Assembly (NCBI GenBank): GCA_029783825.1
Contig: JAREIK010000506.1
Coordinates: forward strand, 1,747,002 to 1,811,001
Direction of reading: 5' to 3'
Source of the DNA: Sapria himalayana
Taxonomy: Eukaryota; Streptophyta; Magnoliopsida; Malpighiales; Rafflesiaceae
Length of the DNA: 64,000 bases
How positions within the stretch are numbered: the first letter of the stretch is position 1; the number at the start of each line of letters is the position of its first letter. The translations under genes and the position numbers were made by a program. Of the stretch, positions 1 through 12,140 are shown piece after piece. The notes beneath the pieces are model-generated. The model worked only from the letters and a program-made list of their open reading frames with translations. It was not told the origin of the DNA and made no database searches.

Positions 1-420
1 GGGTAGATTAATATAAAAATACACATGTGCCTTCTTGACATACAAGATGGTCATCATTCAATAAATTGTCACTAGTATGGATAATTCCCTCATAGTTGTC
101 CTCTTAGTATTTTAACACTAAAGCAACATATTGATTTATGCACATATCATTATCATATCTACTTCTTTTAAGTATTATATCAATTGTTCTTGATGACTAT
201 TTTGCATATATACAAATATTCTTTAACCTCTAATTATCTCAATGACTTGAAATAATATGATACTAAATTTATTTGTACTTTTGACTTTATGAGTATCATA
301 TTCATGACAAAAAAATATTCATATTCTCAAAATTTTCACCCATAGAAATTATACAAGTAGAAATGACCCATAGGATTATTACTACCATATGAGTTTCCTC
401 CACTTATATATATCACATGA
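1..420 (-). repeat. Gypsy LTR, left copy (truncated by window edge)
   Basis: Aligns by eye with about 4240-4670 and with about 62200-62520. Shared landmarks are the 'gacatacaagatggtcatca' type start, a 'taagtattatatcaattgtt' type block and a 'atgatactaaatttatttgt' type block. The copies differ at many positions, so the insertion is old. Confidence 0.5.
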
Positions 421-1239
421 CATACATATCACTAACTATCATAGCCAATATATGACTCTCACACTATTATGAAATTCCTAGATAAGATATTCTACTTAAC
501 CTCCACATTACTTGGGTGTTAGTTCCCCTAGATAGTACATAATGGATTGGTCTTTAATACATTCATGTTTTTGGCTTTGTGAGTATTATATATGAAATGA
601 TTAAAATAACTACACTTAGGATTTTTATATGTTGGATTATCTCTTGCAATAAGATACATAAAGAGAAGATGTCACTTCTTTCAATTTGAACTATGTGAGT
701 GTGTCCCATGACATACTTGTTACTATCCATCAAGTCAAACACGCATAAACCTAAGTATTTGTGAAAACCCTAATTTTGAGGTTATCAAGTGGATCCACAT
801 CAATCAACATCCAAACATATTATAAACTAAATATAAACTCAATTAAATTATTCATCACAACATAATTACATAACTAATCCTAGAATTCAATTTAAATGGA
901 CATTAAGGAAAAAATTATTCGAGATATGTGAGAAGTTATCTCATGGATTATAGGGTTTACAACGAATGCCCAGACTAATTTTTTTAAAAAAAATCTAATT
1001 TTAATTGATTTTGATTGTTGTTTGTCTTGGATTTTCCTATTATTGAGGTTGAAATTGTGGTGCCTAGATTTGGCATGCATCGTAATTTTTTTTTGCTCCT
1101 ATCCTATCCTCATATTCTTTCACTCTCTCTCTTTTTTTATCAATTAATCTAACTGTAGCTTTTATAATTTATGAATTTGTGTGATATTTTAAGTTAAATA
1201 TCAGGGCACAAAGTTGAGATCATGATTTTTATCTCTTTG

Positions 1240-1520
1240 TATGCTCTCTAGAGCACAATTATCATGGCATGGTGAATGATCATGACCAATTTTGAAGCTC
1301 ATCATAACATAAAGTCATGGCACTAAAAATTAACCATGGCATCAATGTTGATTTTATGGGTAAAGTATCACTATACTATGAATATCATGACTGAGTTATT
1401 ACTCTCTAGAACACAAAACCATAGCATTGAGAATTGGTTATAGCTTTGGAATTGGTTTTATGGGAAAAGTATCATACAATTATGAATGCTATGACTGAGT
1501 TATTGCTCTCTGAAATGAAA
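1240..1520. repeat. Imperfect tandem duplication, period about 104 bp
   Basis: The block with 'ttttatggg' and 'gactgagttatt' plus 'ctctct' occurs near 1352 and again near 1456, with a third partial 'tgctctctagagcaca' near 1240. It lies within the interior of the degenerate gypsy element. No coding capacity recognised. Confidence 0.45.
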
Positions 1521-2134
1521 AGTCATGGAAAAAAATGGTATAATTATCTATATATATTTATTTGTTAGCTTAGTCTGAATAAATCACAACTATAGAATAT
1601 GCTATGACTACTTGTACCAATATGGTACTTGAATATCATGACGTAAAAATAATGTCATGCTCATTATGTGGTTTAGAGCTAGTGTGACTATAACTCAAGA
1701 AATTATCATAGTCATGATGATTATGTTGTATAGTGAAATGATTATATCAACTTGGCAATAGAGTCATGATGTACAAAAAAATCATGACTATTTTGGTAGC
1801 ATTACATCTAAATAATCATGTTGCAACTGCTTAAGGCTAATATGAAGGATATATATCAGTCATAACAAAAAAATTGTCATGACTCTCCATCTCTTTTCTT
1901 TCATACAAGTCTTTCTCCACTTATTCCACCAATTTCACTCAAATTCTTTTTGATTTTATTAATATTCATCACTTGCTCTTCAAAATAAAAATATAGTCAA
2001 ATCACTTTGATAACTACTAATATTCATGCAAACACTTCACATTTTACTCCCCAAATAATACTATTTATTTGGTATTTTGAGTACCAAACAAAGTTACATT
2101 TCTTCTAGTTATGAACAAAATTCTTTTCTTTACA

Positions 2135-2265
2135 TCATCTCAACACTATTTCAAAGTTTTGGAAACATCATTTCAACACTTTCCAAGTTTTGAAAACATT
2201 ATTTCAACACTAGTTTCAAGTTTTGAATACATTATTTCAACACTAGTTTCAAGTTTTGCAAACTT
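2135..2265. repeat. Short tandem repeat, about 31-33 bp unit
   Basis: Three to four copies of a unit containing 'atttcaacac' then 'caagttttg', beginning near 2138, 2170, 2201 and 2234. The small open frame over it (2111-2305) is only the translation of the repeat. Confidence 0.6.
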
Positions 2266-2329
2266 CATTCAAAAAAATCTACATAAATATAAAAGCCATT
2301 TATAAATATCTCCATAATTTTTTCATTGA

Positions 2330-2690
2330 GATTAGTGAAGATCACATTCATGTACCTCTAAAAAATAGTCAGATCATTACAAAGACCAAATGACATCCTT
2401 TAAAATAAAAACATTTTATATGGACAAGTGAATGTGATTTATTCTTGATCAATTATCTAGAAGATAAGATAAGGAGTACCCTAAGATTCTATCTGGAATT
2501 TAGTCAATAAAAGAAAATGAGTGGTGATTCTTTCTTATTTCTTTGTTTAAAATTTGATAATACATGCATATGCTCTATCTAGTCATTACACATGTGAAGA
2601 TTTTTTCATCATTTGAAAATTTCATCACCATCAAGCCTCCCTTCTTCATAACTACTTGAATTAGGCTAACCCAATATGGCATAGTTAATT
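2330..2690 (-). pseudogene. Ty3/gypsy reverse transcriptase remnant
   Basis: Reading the minus strand from about 2681 downward gives a recognisable gypsy RT. It starts with YWVSLIQVVMKKGG, matching the family's W-V-S-P-x-Q-V-V-x-K-K-G-G block. Next come a YYQILNK segment (family: D-Y-R-K-L-N-K), then FSFID (family: LPFID), and finally MSFGLCND (family: M-P-F-G-L-C-N-A-P). The family role is copying element RNA into DNA. At least three in-frame stop codons and shifts between blocks make it non-functional. The K-K-G-G block suggests the Tat/Athila side of the gypsy tree, but that is a guess. Confidence 0.75.
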
Positions 2691-3999
2691 CTATCTTGAG
2701 CCATTTTATAATTTTTTTACCACATCCTTCATTATTAGATTCAACCTCCATTAGTATTTTATTACTAGCCTTGCACCATCTTTTGTAAGTATATTATACA
2801 TGCATATTGAGTGACTAATTTTTTTTATATCCTTGAGTGACCATGCTATAGTTTTGGTAAATGGTTATATCATTCACCATGGTCACCCAACCTCTTCAGT
2901 CAATACTGCTAAAATGATGATTTAAATTGTCTTCTCTTTCCACAAGAAAGCATATCGAGTGTGACTTTGTAGTACCATCTAGATCAGCCCATATTGAGTT
3001 GTCCATATTTCATTAGATTCTTCTTTAGTGATTATGAATTTAACAAAATTCATGGAATCATTAAACATATTTTCTTGCACAATTATCATAGCATTGGGAT
3101 TAATTGCTACCTTTTCATATACTATTGTGACTTTAGATAACATCTTGACCTCATTATTTGCTCTTTATAATAATTGTATTGTGACTATGGAATATGTCAT
3201 GACCTCCACTTCTAGCTTCTATTTCATCCAAGTCATGACTTTTGCCCTTGTCACGACTTCTTCTTTCATCAATCTCACTTGTATGGTCAGTACTTTTGTA
3301 TAAGTTGTGACTTCCTTCTACACCTTATCTCCTTTGAATTTCTTTTTTTTCTCTTCTATATATTTACTACTAATGATTGTTATGAGGATGCATCTCCTTG
3401 GATTCTCTTTGGTATCACTTGGTAAACCATTGATAATCTTCTCCTTCATTATTAGTGTCATTTGCTCAATTTAATTTTTAATATTTTTCATCATCTCATT
3501 TGTGCAATCTAGTCTTATTTCTATATGTCTTATTCGATCTTCTTCCACATCATTTTTAATTTTTGTCTCCATCAATAACATTAGTATACTATCTTCAAAT
3601 AATAGCTTATTTTGGTTGGGATGCAGTTAGATCATAGAGTAGCTATCATTTTCCTACATGTTTTCTCTCTCACTTCTCTATCTCAAAATAGTTCTTGTTC
3701 TCTCAATTTATAGATCCACATATATTAACTCATTCTCGGATCTATGGCTCATATTAGTATGGTGACAACAAAACAAATAAAAAAAGAAAACAATAAAAAT
3801 GCAAACACAAAAGAAACACTAGGTACAAATTTTTATCAAATCAACTAGAAACAAAACTAACTATTTGCAAAGATGATTACATCAACTCAAGTTAACTAAA
3901 CAAACTAAAATAATCACTAGCAATAGTACAAAAACTTATTTCTACTTTGTTATAATGACAAACTTATTATTTGTGATATGATTATAAAAGCTCATTGGG

Positions 4000-4670
4000 T
4001 AATAGATTTCATTTAATGGAGATCTACAATTATATGAGTCATACAAGTAATAAATATGATATAAGTCCAGATATCAAATTTATATGGATTTGTAATTAGT
4101 TTGACTAACTAATATTAAATTAATAGCTACTCAAGTTGAAAAGATAAACTTGGTCTAGAAAAGATACATAGAATCTAGAAATGACTTACTTCATTATGAA
4201 TGATGATATTTTTATATCAATAAGATAATGTCATGCTTGATTGTCAAGTGAAGGATATATTGGTATAAAATTACTAATTATTTTTATTGGCATACAAGGT
4301 AGTTATCACCTTTGGACTATCATGATCAATGATGATCCCTTTATTGTTATGCCTTTTTTATTTCACTACCAAAGACATATTTATTTTATTCATTGGTAAT
4401 TCATATATCTATTATTTTTAAGTAATATATCAACCTACTCTTGAGGACTACTTTGAATATATATTTTTATTCTCTAATTTTTAAAGTTATAAAAGATGAG
4501 AAATGATATGATAGTAATTGAGTTTGTACTTTTTACTTCATTAGTATCATTCTCATATCAATTAACATATTTCTTCATATTGAATTTACATATGAAAATC
4601 ATATAAGATATAGTGACTCGCATAGCTATCACCACATTACAAAACACTTCCACTTGTCATGCCCTAACAT
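4000..4670 (-). repeat. Gypsy LTR, right copy (5' LTR)
   Basis: Matches the left copy (1-420) over its second half and the copy at about 61960-62520 over most of its length; for example 'tacaagtaataaa' with neighbouring sequence occurs at 4043 and at about 61996. Ends were not defined to the base. Confidence 0.5.
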
Positions 4671-4929
4671 TATTCATCTTGAAAAAAAATTAGCTCTTAT
4701 GATAATAACACTAGGAAGGATTGACTATGAGAAAAATTTGATTATAGACTCAAGTAGTAGAAGGGAAAACATGTGGTTCTAATAACTAACAACTCAAAGT
4801 TATCAATTTCTAAAATCTCAACTTTTATGATCAACAAGAACATAATGGCCAAATCTCAAACATGTCAATGCAGTCATGGCTGAAAAAGAAACTATAAAAG
4901 AATTAGAGATGTTTCAATAAGTGTCATAA

Positions 4930-5198
4930 ATTTCTGAGCGGATGAGATCTAAAAATAATGAGATCAATGCAGTATGCACTTAAACAAAACCATGCTTGGG
5001 ATATAGTGCTAAAGCCAAGAGATGAGAAATATTTATCCTATAAATGAGTTTATAAAATAAAGCATCATTAAAATGAGTTCACAAAGAGCTACAAGAGCAC
5101 AATTGGTAGCTCATAGCTTCTCTCAATAATATGAACTAGATAATAATGAAACATTTAGTCTAATGGTGAAACTAACAACTATATGTGATATATTTGTG
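4930..5198 (+). pseudogene. Copia reverse transcriptase, N-terminal part
   Basis: The frame at about 4975 reads ALKQNHAWDIVLKPRDEK, matching the copia RT start (A-L-x-x-N-x-T-W-x-L-V-x-x-P). It continues through a Y-K-I-K-H-H block and then, one frame over, YELDNNETFSLMVKLTT, matching Y-x-x-D-Y-x-E-T-F-S-P-V-A-K. Several stop codons and at least one frameshift are present. It stops exactly at the CACTA left end and resumes at 12157. Confidence 0.8.
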
Positions 5199-5214
5199 CA
5201 CTACTGAAATTCAC

Positions 5215-5545
5215 TCAATTACCGACCAATTATTTGGTTGGTTATTGGTATTTTTTGGTCGGTAAATCAATTACTGACTATTTGCTGACCAAATTATTTA
5301 GTCATAATTTTGCCCATTGGTGAATTTTTCACCAACAAAAAATCAGTTGGTTGGTAAATTACCGGCCATTTACCAATCATTTACCGACTATTCACCGATA
5401 AATAATTACCGACTATATTCTGATAATTTTCTAACCAAAAGAAATAGGTCGGTAAATGGTCTCAAAAAGACCGGTAATTACCGACAAAATGACGACCAAA
5501 AATCGACCAAATTTTTTAATATCATTGATCAGTAAATTGTCTCCA
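5215..5545. repeat. CACTA subterminal repeats, left end
   Basis: More than ten copies of 'ttaccgacca' or its complement 'tggtcggtaa', often degenerate. In CACTA elements such motifs are binding sites for the element's TNPA-type protein. The array resumes after the nested hAT, at 6064-6215. Confidence 0.8.
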
Positions 5546-5558
5546 AATGGTCGATAAT

Positions 5559-6055
5559 TAGATGTGTCAACCATGCCGGGCCGGTCCGGTCATGCATGAG
5601 GCATGGAAGGATTCAGCCATGCCGGGGCCAGCCCGGCACGGAAATTTTCCGCGCCCATGCCCTTGTCGTGCCTGTCCACGACACCAATCATGTCATGTCA
5701 TGCCGAGGCCAACCGTGCCTCGTGCCGTGCCTGGCCCAGCACGGCACCGTGCCCCGTGGGCACAATGCCTTGGCATTAGCCCCAAAAGTTGAGCCCGACG
5801 GGTGAGGCTTACCTAGCCCCAAAAGTGAAAAAGAATCACGTGATTCGGCACCGCAACAGCACAGCGCCGAAATGGAAAAACCCTAATTTTTTTTAAATTA
5901 GGGTTTTGGCCCGACCGGGTTGAACCCGCCGAATTCATGCAGCGGGCCCGTGCTAGGCTGACCTCCACAGAGCCGTGACTGGCTCGGCACGGAAGCATAG
6001 TTGGGCCGGATAAAAATGGGCCGGCAAGCCCGACACATCCCGTTTGACACCTCTT
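5559..6055. mobile_element. Non-autonomous hAT element, 497 bp, nested in the CACTA
   Basis: Ends are TAGATGTGTCAA on the left and, reverse-complemented, AAGAGGTGTCAA on the right. A perfect 8-bp target duplication TCGATAAT flanks it (5551-5558 and 6056-6063). The interior is GC-rich with repeated 'gccgggcc', 'gtgccgtgcc' and 'ggcacgg' blocks and no transposase. The ends match those of the complete hAT at 49349-52829 (TAGAGGTGTCAA), the likely source family. Small open frames in it are by-products of GC richness. Confidence 0.9.
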
Positions 6056-6479
6056 TCGATAATTACCAACAAAATTATGACCAAAAATGACCAAATTTTT
6101 TTATATCATTGGTTGGTAAATAGTCTCCAAAAGTATTATCGACCTTTTGGAAAACATTTACCGACCAAATATATTAAAAAATTTTGGTCGGTTTTTGGTC
6201 TCAATTTGGTCGGTAAATTAATTTTTAAATATTTTTTTGCCATTTTGAGTTTGATATATTGCTTATATATATATAAAGATTACAAAACAAAATAAAAGTA
6301 CAATAGTGCATGCATATTATATAAAGAGAGTAAAAAATAATTTAAAACAAGCAAACTAATATATATACTGCATATATATAGTAAATAAGTCAAGATAAAA
6401 TAAAAACATGAATTCTCAATTCTAAGTTTTAGACATAATAAAAAGTGTGTAATACACTCAATCATCCACCTAGTATCAT

Positions 6480-6912
6480 AATCGTGATGTTGAGATGTAT
6501 CTGGTCCGTATAGTGAGATGTCGAGTATTGGGGTAGAGTTGTCTACTGCTACTAATCCTAATGCGATTGCTGTAGGTGCTACTGTAGGTGCTGGAGTAAA
6601 TGCTGTAGCTGGAGCATTATGCCGGACAAACCAAGGTAGATCATCAGGGTTGAACTACAATCCTCCTTCCTGAAACTTCTTTGTAAGCCAGTCAAACACA
6701 TACGCAACTCATTCTATGGTATATATGTACATATACATATATACAGATATATATGTACAAGTATTTGCATAAAGTAAAACATAAATATCTATTATGGAGC
6801 ATAACATCAAACAGCTAGATATTCTATCATAAGCATAAAAAAATAGGAACAAACACCTTAACCAGGGCTTCAAAAATCATCTTTGTTTGTTCGTAATTGC
6901 ATCGAACCTGCA
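6480..6912 (-). pseudogene. CACTA second-gene remnant (plant Ptta/En/Spm transposase-like), two exons
   Basis: On the minus strand a short exon sits between an acceptor 'tttgcag' and a donor 'gtgttt' at about 6910-6860 and reads VRCNYEQTKMIFEALVK. This resembles the end of plant Ptta/En/Spm (Transposase_24) proteins, where an N-Y-E-Q-T-x-x-M-F-E-A-L block occurs. A second coding-like stretch at about 6700-6480 reads FNPDDLPWFVRHNAP and on into an Ala/Pro-rich tail. A similar exon copy is present at about 8035-7980. Assignment rests on one short motif and on its position inside a CACTA element. Confidence 0.5.
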
Positions 6913-6975
6913 AACACAAGGCACAAAAAATGTGCAACTAGATTTTACATGATGAAAGTTCAATACATACATACA
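6798..6975. repeat. Internal direct duplication of the CACTA, copy 1
   Basis: About 175 bp, from 'atggagcat' to 'gatgaaagttcaatacatac', repeated at about 7920-8100 with roughly 15 percent differences by eye. The two copies bracket the TNP2-like fragment at 7422-7718 and each include the short Transposase_24-like exon. Confidence 0.75.
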
Positions 6976-7421
6976 TATGGTGCATAAAGTATAATCGATC
7001 CATGAAATTAAAGTTGCTCTCTCTCCCCCAGCTCCTCCAATTACCATCTTTCTACTATGAAAAAGTTGTCCTAGTCGCGGTGCATCATGTCTAGTGAAAA
7101 ATTCCTTATTTTCTATAAGCTTTGTATGGAAAATATTACAGTACCATATCTATACAAAAATTAAACAAGTCTATTAAATCAAAATAAATAAATAAAAAAG
7201 TTTTATTTTGATAAATATATAATACTATAGTATGTATATACATATATACTTTAATATTTATGTACATATATACTAGTGTATACATATACACTATAGTATA
7301 TATGAATGCACTAGTATGTAGTGTACATATACATCAGGACCCTTAGCATTACAAACCATTCTATGGTATGTAGTGTGTTCATATTATTCGAGTCCATCTG
7401 ATCAGTTCCACTTACTGACAC

Positions 7422-7718
7422 TCATACTAAACTTGAACACATCTCATGGACTTGCTTCTCACCATGGTATATCCAAACATAGTAATCCGGTATAAAACCA
7501 TTTCTATACAAATGCACCTTCACAGTCTCAACATTCAAAAACTTTTTATTCTGACATTTAACTAAAATACAAGGACACCTTGTAGCTATGCCACCATTCA
7601 CACACTCAGGATGTCTCAGAGCAAACTCAACAAATTTATCAACTTTATCTCCCCATTCATTAGAGAACATTCCATTCACTATTCAACTATCGTACATCCA
7701 TTCACGATTTTCTTCCAT
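7422..7718 (-). pseudogene. CACTA TNP2 N-terminal fragment (transposase-associated domain)
   Basis: The minus-strand frame opens with an ATG at 7718-7716 and reads MEENREWMYDS, then an in-frame TGA (7685-7683), then continues in the same frame to 7422. The family's landmarks are all present: W-M-Y-D near the start, F-V-E-F-A (family F-I-x-F-A), R-C-P-C, K-N-K-K-F-L-N, V-K-V-H-L-Y-R-N-G-F and Y-Y-V-W-I-Y-H-G-E. This is the transposase-associated domain found at the N-terminus of plant CACTA TNP2 proteins, thought to help bind transposon DNA. The catalytic part that should follow was not found, so the gene is truncated as well as interrupted. Confidence 0.85.
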
Positions 7719-7919
7719 AACTAGTCACAAAAAAAATCAAATTTATCAACTTTATCCCACCATCCATTCATGATTGCCCTAAATTAATTTTATGTTCATT
7801 AATAATTTATTGTGGTTCCGATAGAGTTTTTTTTTTGCATGTGATATGCAACCTATTACACATCCACCTCCACCCATCCAACAGTTATTTTCTTTTCAAT
7901 AGGTTTGATCCTAATCAAT

Positions 7920-8100
7920 AATGGAGCATGAATATCAAACAACTAGAAATTCTGTCATAAGCATAAAAAAGGGATTAAACACATTAATTAGGGCTACAAA
8001 AATCATCTTTGTTTGTTTAAAATTACGTTGAACCTAGAAACACAAGGGACAAGAAATTTGCAACTAAATTTTACTGGATGAAAGTTCAATACATACATGC
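7920..8100. repeat. Internal direct duplication of the CACTA, copy 2
   Basis: Second copy of the block at 6798-6975, same orientation, running into a (TACA)n microsatellite. Confidence 0.75.
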
Positions 8101-8161
8101 ATACATAAATACATACATACATACATGGATACATACATACATAGATACATACATACATATA
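8090..8161. repeat. (TACA)n microsatellite
   Basis: About 70 bp of 'tacatacatac' with a few single-base interruptions (gcat, aaat, ggat, agat). Confidence 0.9.
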
Positions 8162-8713
8162 TGACATTTTTCTATTCTAATAGATGCAAATTGTAATAGA
8201 ATAAAATCTTCTTTTATAACTTATTAATCTTAACATATTATGCCTAATTTGAATACGAAACAACACTTTTTAATCAGCTACAAATTATTTAACCATCCAT
8301 TGTATCTTAACACATAATGAGAAGAAGCTTACAAGACTATGAAATTTGCTTGTAAAACTTTTAATTGTATCATAAAAGTCTACTAGACCACATACCTATC
8401 TTGTATGGAGCCGTTGGGTTTTCTCTCGAGGCTTGGATACATTGTATGGGTTGGTATCATTAAAAGGCGGAAAAGGTTTCAGAATCAACCACACCCCATT
8501 ACACCAAACACTTAGGAAAATTGTCAGTAAGATGAAAATAATTCAAAACACAAATAAATAGCAAGCAGGCAATAGAATTTGTAAAAGCAACTCATGTGAT
8601 TCATTAATCACTGAAGCTATTATTTTTGAGTAATGTCAAACATAGAGGCATCAAAATGACTATGTTGTGCCGGAATGGCCTATTATAGTGTGGCATATAT
8701 GTATAGTTAAATG

Positions 8714-10320
8714 TTATTATACATATAGTATATATAGTTATAAATAATTATATATAGTTAAACATGTAGGTATGTATAGATATATTTATACAAGTAATTA
8801 TAAGTAATTATACATAAATGTATACAAAGTTATAAACAAATATATAGATTTACATATATGTATACATAGTTACAAATATAGTTATATTTAATTATATAGA
8901 CTTTTTTTTGTTATACAAATATTAATATATAGCTATACACATATAGTTTAACATAATATTGTATGTTGTTATACATGTAAATATAAATATAGTTACCTGT
9001 GGTTATACATATAGTTACACATATAGTTAAACTTATATTTATACATGTAGGTATATATATTTGTTCATTTAATTTTATATATTTATACATATGGTTATGT
9101 ATAGGTATAAATATTGTAAAATACTTTTTTATATACTAATATATACAAATATATATTAAATATAAGTTGTAAATTATATATTTAAATATAGTTATGTATA
9201 AATCTTTTATAGTTATATATATAGTAAGATACAATTATTTATAGTTATATATTATTATACATATAATATATATAGTTATAAATAGTTATATATAATTAAA
9301 CAAATAGTTATATATAGATATATTAATACAAGTAGTTATAAGTAGTTATACATAAATGTATACAATATTATAAACAAATATATAGATTTATATTTATGTA
9401 TACATATATGTATACATAATTAAATATAGTTATATTTAATTATATAAAGTTTTATATAGTTATACAAATATATACAAATAGTTATACACATTTAGTTAAA
9501 CATGATATTGTATGTTGTTATACAGTAATTACAAATATGGTTACATGTGGTTATACATATAGTTACACATATAGTTACACATATAGTTATACTTATATTT
9601 ATACGTGTAGGTATAAATATATTTTCGTTTAATTTTATATATTTATACATATAGTTATGTATAGGTATAGATATAGTAAAATACTTTTTATATACAAATA
9701 TATACAAATATATATTAAATATAAGTTGTAAATTTTATATTTAAATATAATTATGTATAAAGCTTTTATAGTTATACATATAGTAAGATACAATTATTTA
9801 AAGTATTATATTATTATACATATAATATATATAGTTATAAATATTTATATATAATTAAACATATAGTTATATATAGATATATTCATACAAGTAGTTATAA
9901 GTAGTTATACATAAATATATATAATGTTATAAACAAATATTTTGATTTAATTATATTAATACGTATATGTATATATAGTTACAAATATAGTTATATTTAA
10001 TTATATTGAGTGTTACATAGTAATACAAATATTTATATATAGTTATACACATATAGTTATTAATATGTATGTAGTTAAAGATATAATTATATATAACATT
10101 TATATACTAATACATTTAGTAAAATACAATTATATATAGTTATATATTATTATACATATAGTATATTTTGTTAGAAATATAATTATATAGAATTATACAT
10201 ATAGTTATACATTATTACATACTTAAAAATTAGTTATGTATAGTTATAAATATATTATAAAAATAGTTTACTTTATTATTAATATAGTTATAAATACTTT
10301 TATGTATAATGGCATATGAT
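8714..10320. repeat. AT-rich tandem array, unit about 540-560 bp
   Basis: A long unit opening with 'ttattatacata' and carrying 'agttataagtagttataca' starts near 8714, 9252 and 9811, with a shortened copy near 10146. Spacings are about 538, 559 and 335 bp. Within each unit runs a shorter motif 'atatagttatacat', so the array has two levels of repetition. It sits in the CACTA interior and has no recognisable coding. Confidence 0.8.
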
Positions 10321-11471
10321 TATATAATTAAACAAGTGTTTAGATATAATATTTGTGATTACAATATTTTTATAAATGTTACTTATATTTAATTATATAT
10401 ATGTGTAACACTTTTATAAATAATATATAGTATATGAATCACATTTATATAAACATTATAAATATTCTATATTTATATAAAAATTAATATATAATATAAA
10501 TGTTTACAAAATTGTATAAACATTTATATATGTTATATAAAAAATTATATAAATGGATAGTTTTATGTAAATATTGTATAGATATTTATAAATATTAATA
10601 CATATGTATAAATATATATATATAACATTATATGTTAATATAAACATATCAATGTTTATATAAAATGTAATACATTTATATAAATTAAAGTATAGACATT
10701 TATATATAATGTCATACGATTATATAAATGTATAAACCTTTATATATATTGTTACATGTTTATAATTTATTCGGAGACAACAAAAAATAAAACCCATTAA
10801 CATTAAGTTAAATTTTTCTTAAGTTACAGAAGCAGAAAACATCAAGCATTATATATTTTCTTAAGTTACAAAAGGAGAGAACAAAATGCAAATATTTAGT
10901 ATTTGAAATCAATAAAACCCTAAAATTTAAAAAGAAGAAGAACAAAGATTACACTGACAATTTATAGTTTTATTAATCGTGTAGAGTTAAAATCATATAA
11001 GTGATTTGAAAATAGAAGCAAAAAGAAAGAAAATCGGGCAAAAATTTAAAAAAAGTTAATACCCGATTATTTTGTAAAAATGAAAACCTGCCAGTTCTAA
11101 TCAAATTGAGAGAAACTAAGATATGTATGTAGCATTCTGAAGGAGAAGAACAAAGATAATATTACCTAGTAATAAGAAGAGATTGATTTATCTAGGTTGC
11201 TCCCGTGCAGTCGCATTTTGCTTCTCGTTCGAACTTTGAAAGATAGAAATTTTGCTAAGTGTTAATGACTTAGCGAATTTTTTTTCAATAGAAAGCTTAT
11301 ATAAATACTAAATTGCATGTAAATATATATAAAAAAATACAATAAAATAAGTCAAAAATAAATTTATAAAAAATAAATAATTTAAATAAAATATTTGAAA
11401 TATATTTTTATCTAACCATATATGTTTTTATTTAATAAATTAATAAAAAAATATTATATAGCAATAAAGTA

Positions 11472-11474
<3 letters not shown>

Positions 11475-11523
<49 letters not shown>
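11475..11523. repeat. (AT)n microsatellite
   Basis: An uninterrupted run of alternating A and T of about 48 bp inside the CACTA element. Confidence 0.95.
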
Positions 11524-11525
<2 letters not shown>

Positions 11526-11799
11526 GGTTCTAAATATATAAGAATTCAATTTATTTTTTATTAATATAAAATGAAATATGTATAAAAGCATAAAATTTGA
11601 ATATTTAAGTCATTATAAATTTTATAGTTTGAAGTGTTCAATTAATAACCACACTAAAATATTAATTATTTAAATCATCAAAAATTTTGTAAGTAATTAA
11701 AACATCAATATATAAATCTTAAAATATCAACTTATTTTCTTTTTAAATTTATGAAAATTTTATTTTTTTTAAATCAAAAAATTTCACCCTAGGAATTAC

Positions 11800-12140
11800 C
11801 GACCAAAATTTTGGTTGGTAAATGGTTGGTAATTACGACATTATAAATTTTTTGGATAACTACTTTACCGATCATTTTTCATGATAATATATTTTTAGTC
11901 GTTAAGTGGTCGGTAATTTGTCGGTAATTTTTTTTTGCTAATTTCCTCCTAATTTACAGACTAAATTCTGACCAAAAATATTTATTCGATAAATTTGTTC
12001 GATCTTTGGTCGGAAATTTGGTTTGAAATTTAGTCGGAAATTTTTTTTTTGAAATCCCTTTTTGGTCTCTAAATGGTCGTGATTTGGTCGGTAATTACCG
12101 ACCTATTTTTTATATCGGTAATTTGGTCGATATTATTGTT
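11800..12140. repeat. CACTA subterminal repeats, right end
   Basis: Dense 'attaccgacc', 'ggtcggtaat' and related motifs in both orientations, matching the left end array at 5215-5545 and 6064-6215. Confidence 0.8.

Larger units (their letters stand above)
1..4670 (-). mobile_element. Degenerate Ty3/gypsy LTR retrotransposon
   Basis: Two diverged copies of the same sequence in the same orientation (about 1-420 and 4000-4670) flank an interior holding a decayed gypsy-type reverse transcriptase on the minus strand (2330-2690). That order (5' LTR right, RT in the middle, 3' LTR left) fits a minus-strand element of about 4.7 kb, shorter than usual, so internal deletions are likely. The left LTR is cut by the window edge. 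A third copy of the LTR-like sequence lies at about 61960-62520. I could not place a primer-binding site or a target-site duplication. Family is well supported by the RT; outer limits are approximate. Confidence 0.6.

Noticed and set aside
2135..2265. Possible CRISPR-like direct repeats
   Set aside because: Units are contiguous with no unique spacers, and the DNA is clearly plant nuclear; an ordinary minisatellite. The same applies to 32431-32541.
5562..6094. Overlapping frames on both strands
   Set aside because: They lie inside the GC-rich non-autonomous hAT, where stop codons are rare by composition.
11475..11523. AT run as a possible origin or matrix-attachment signal
   Set aside because: Simple microsatellite; no supporting motif or context.
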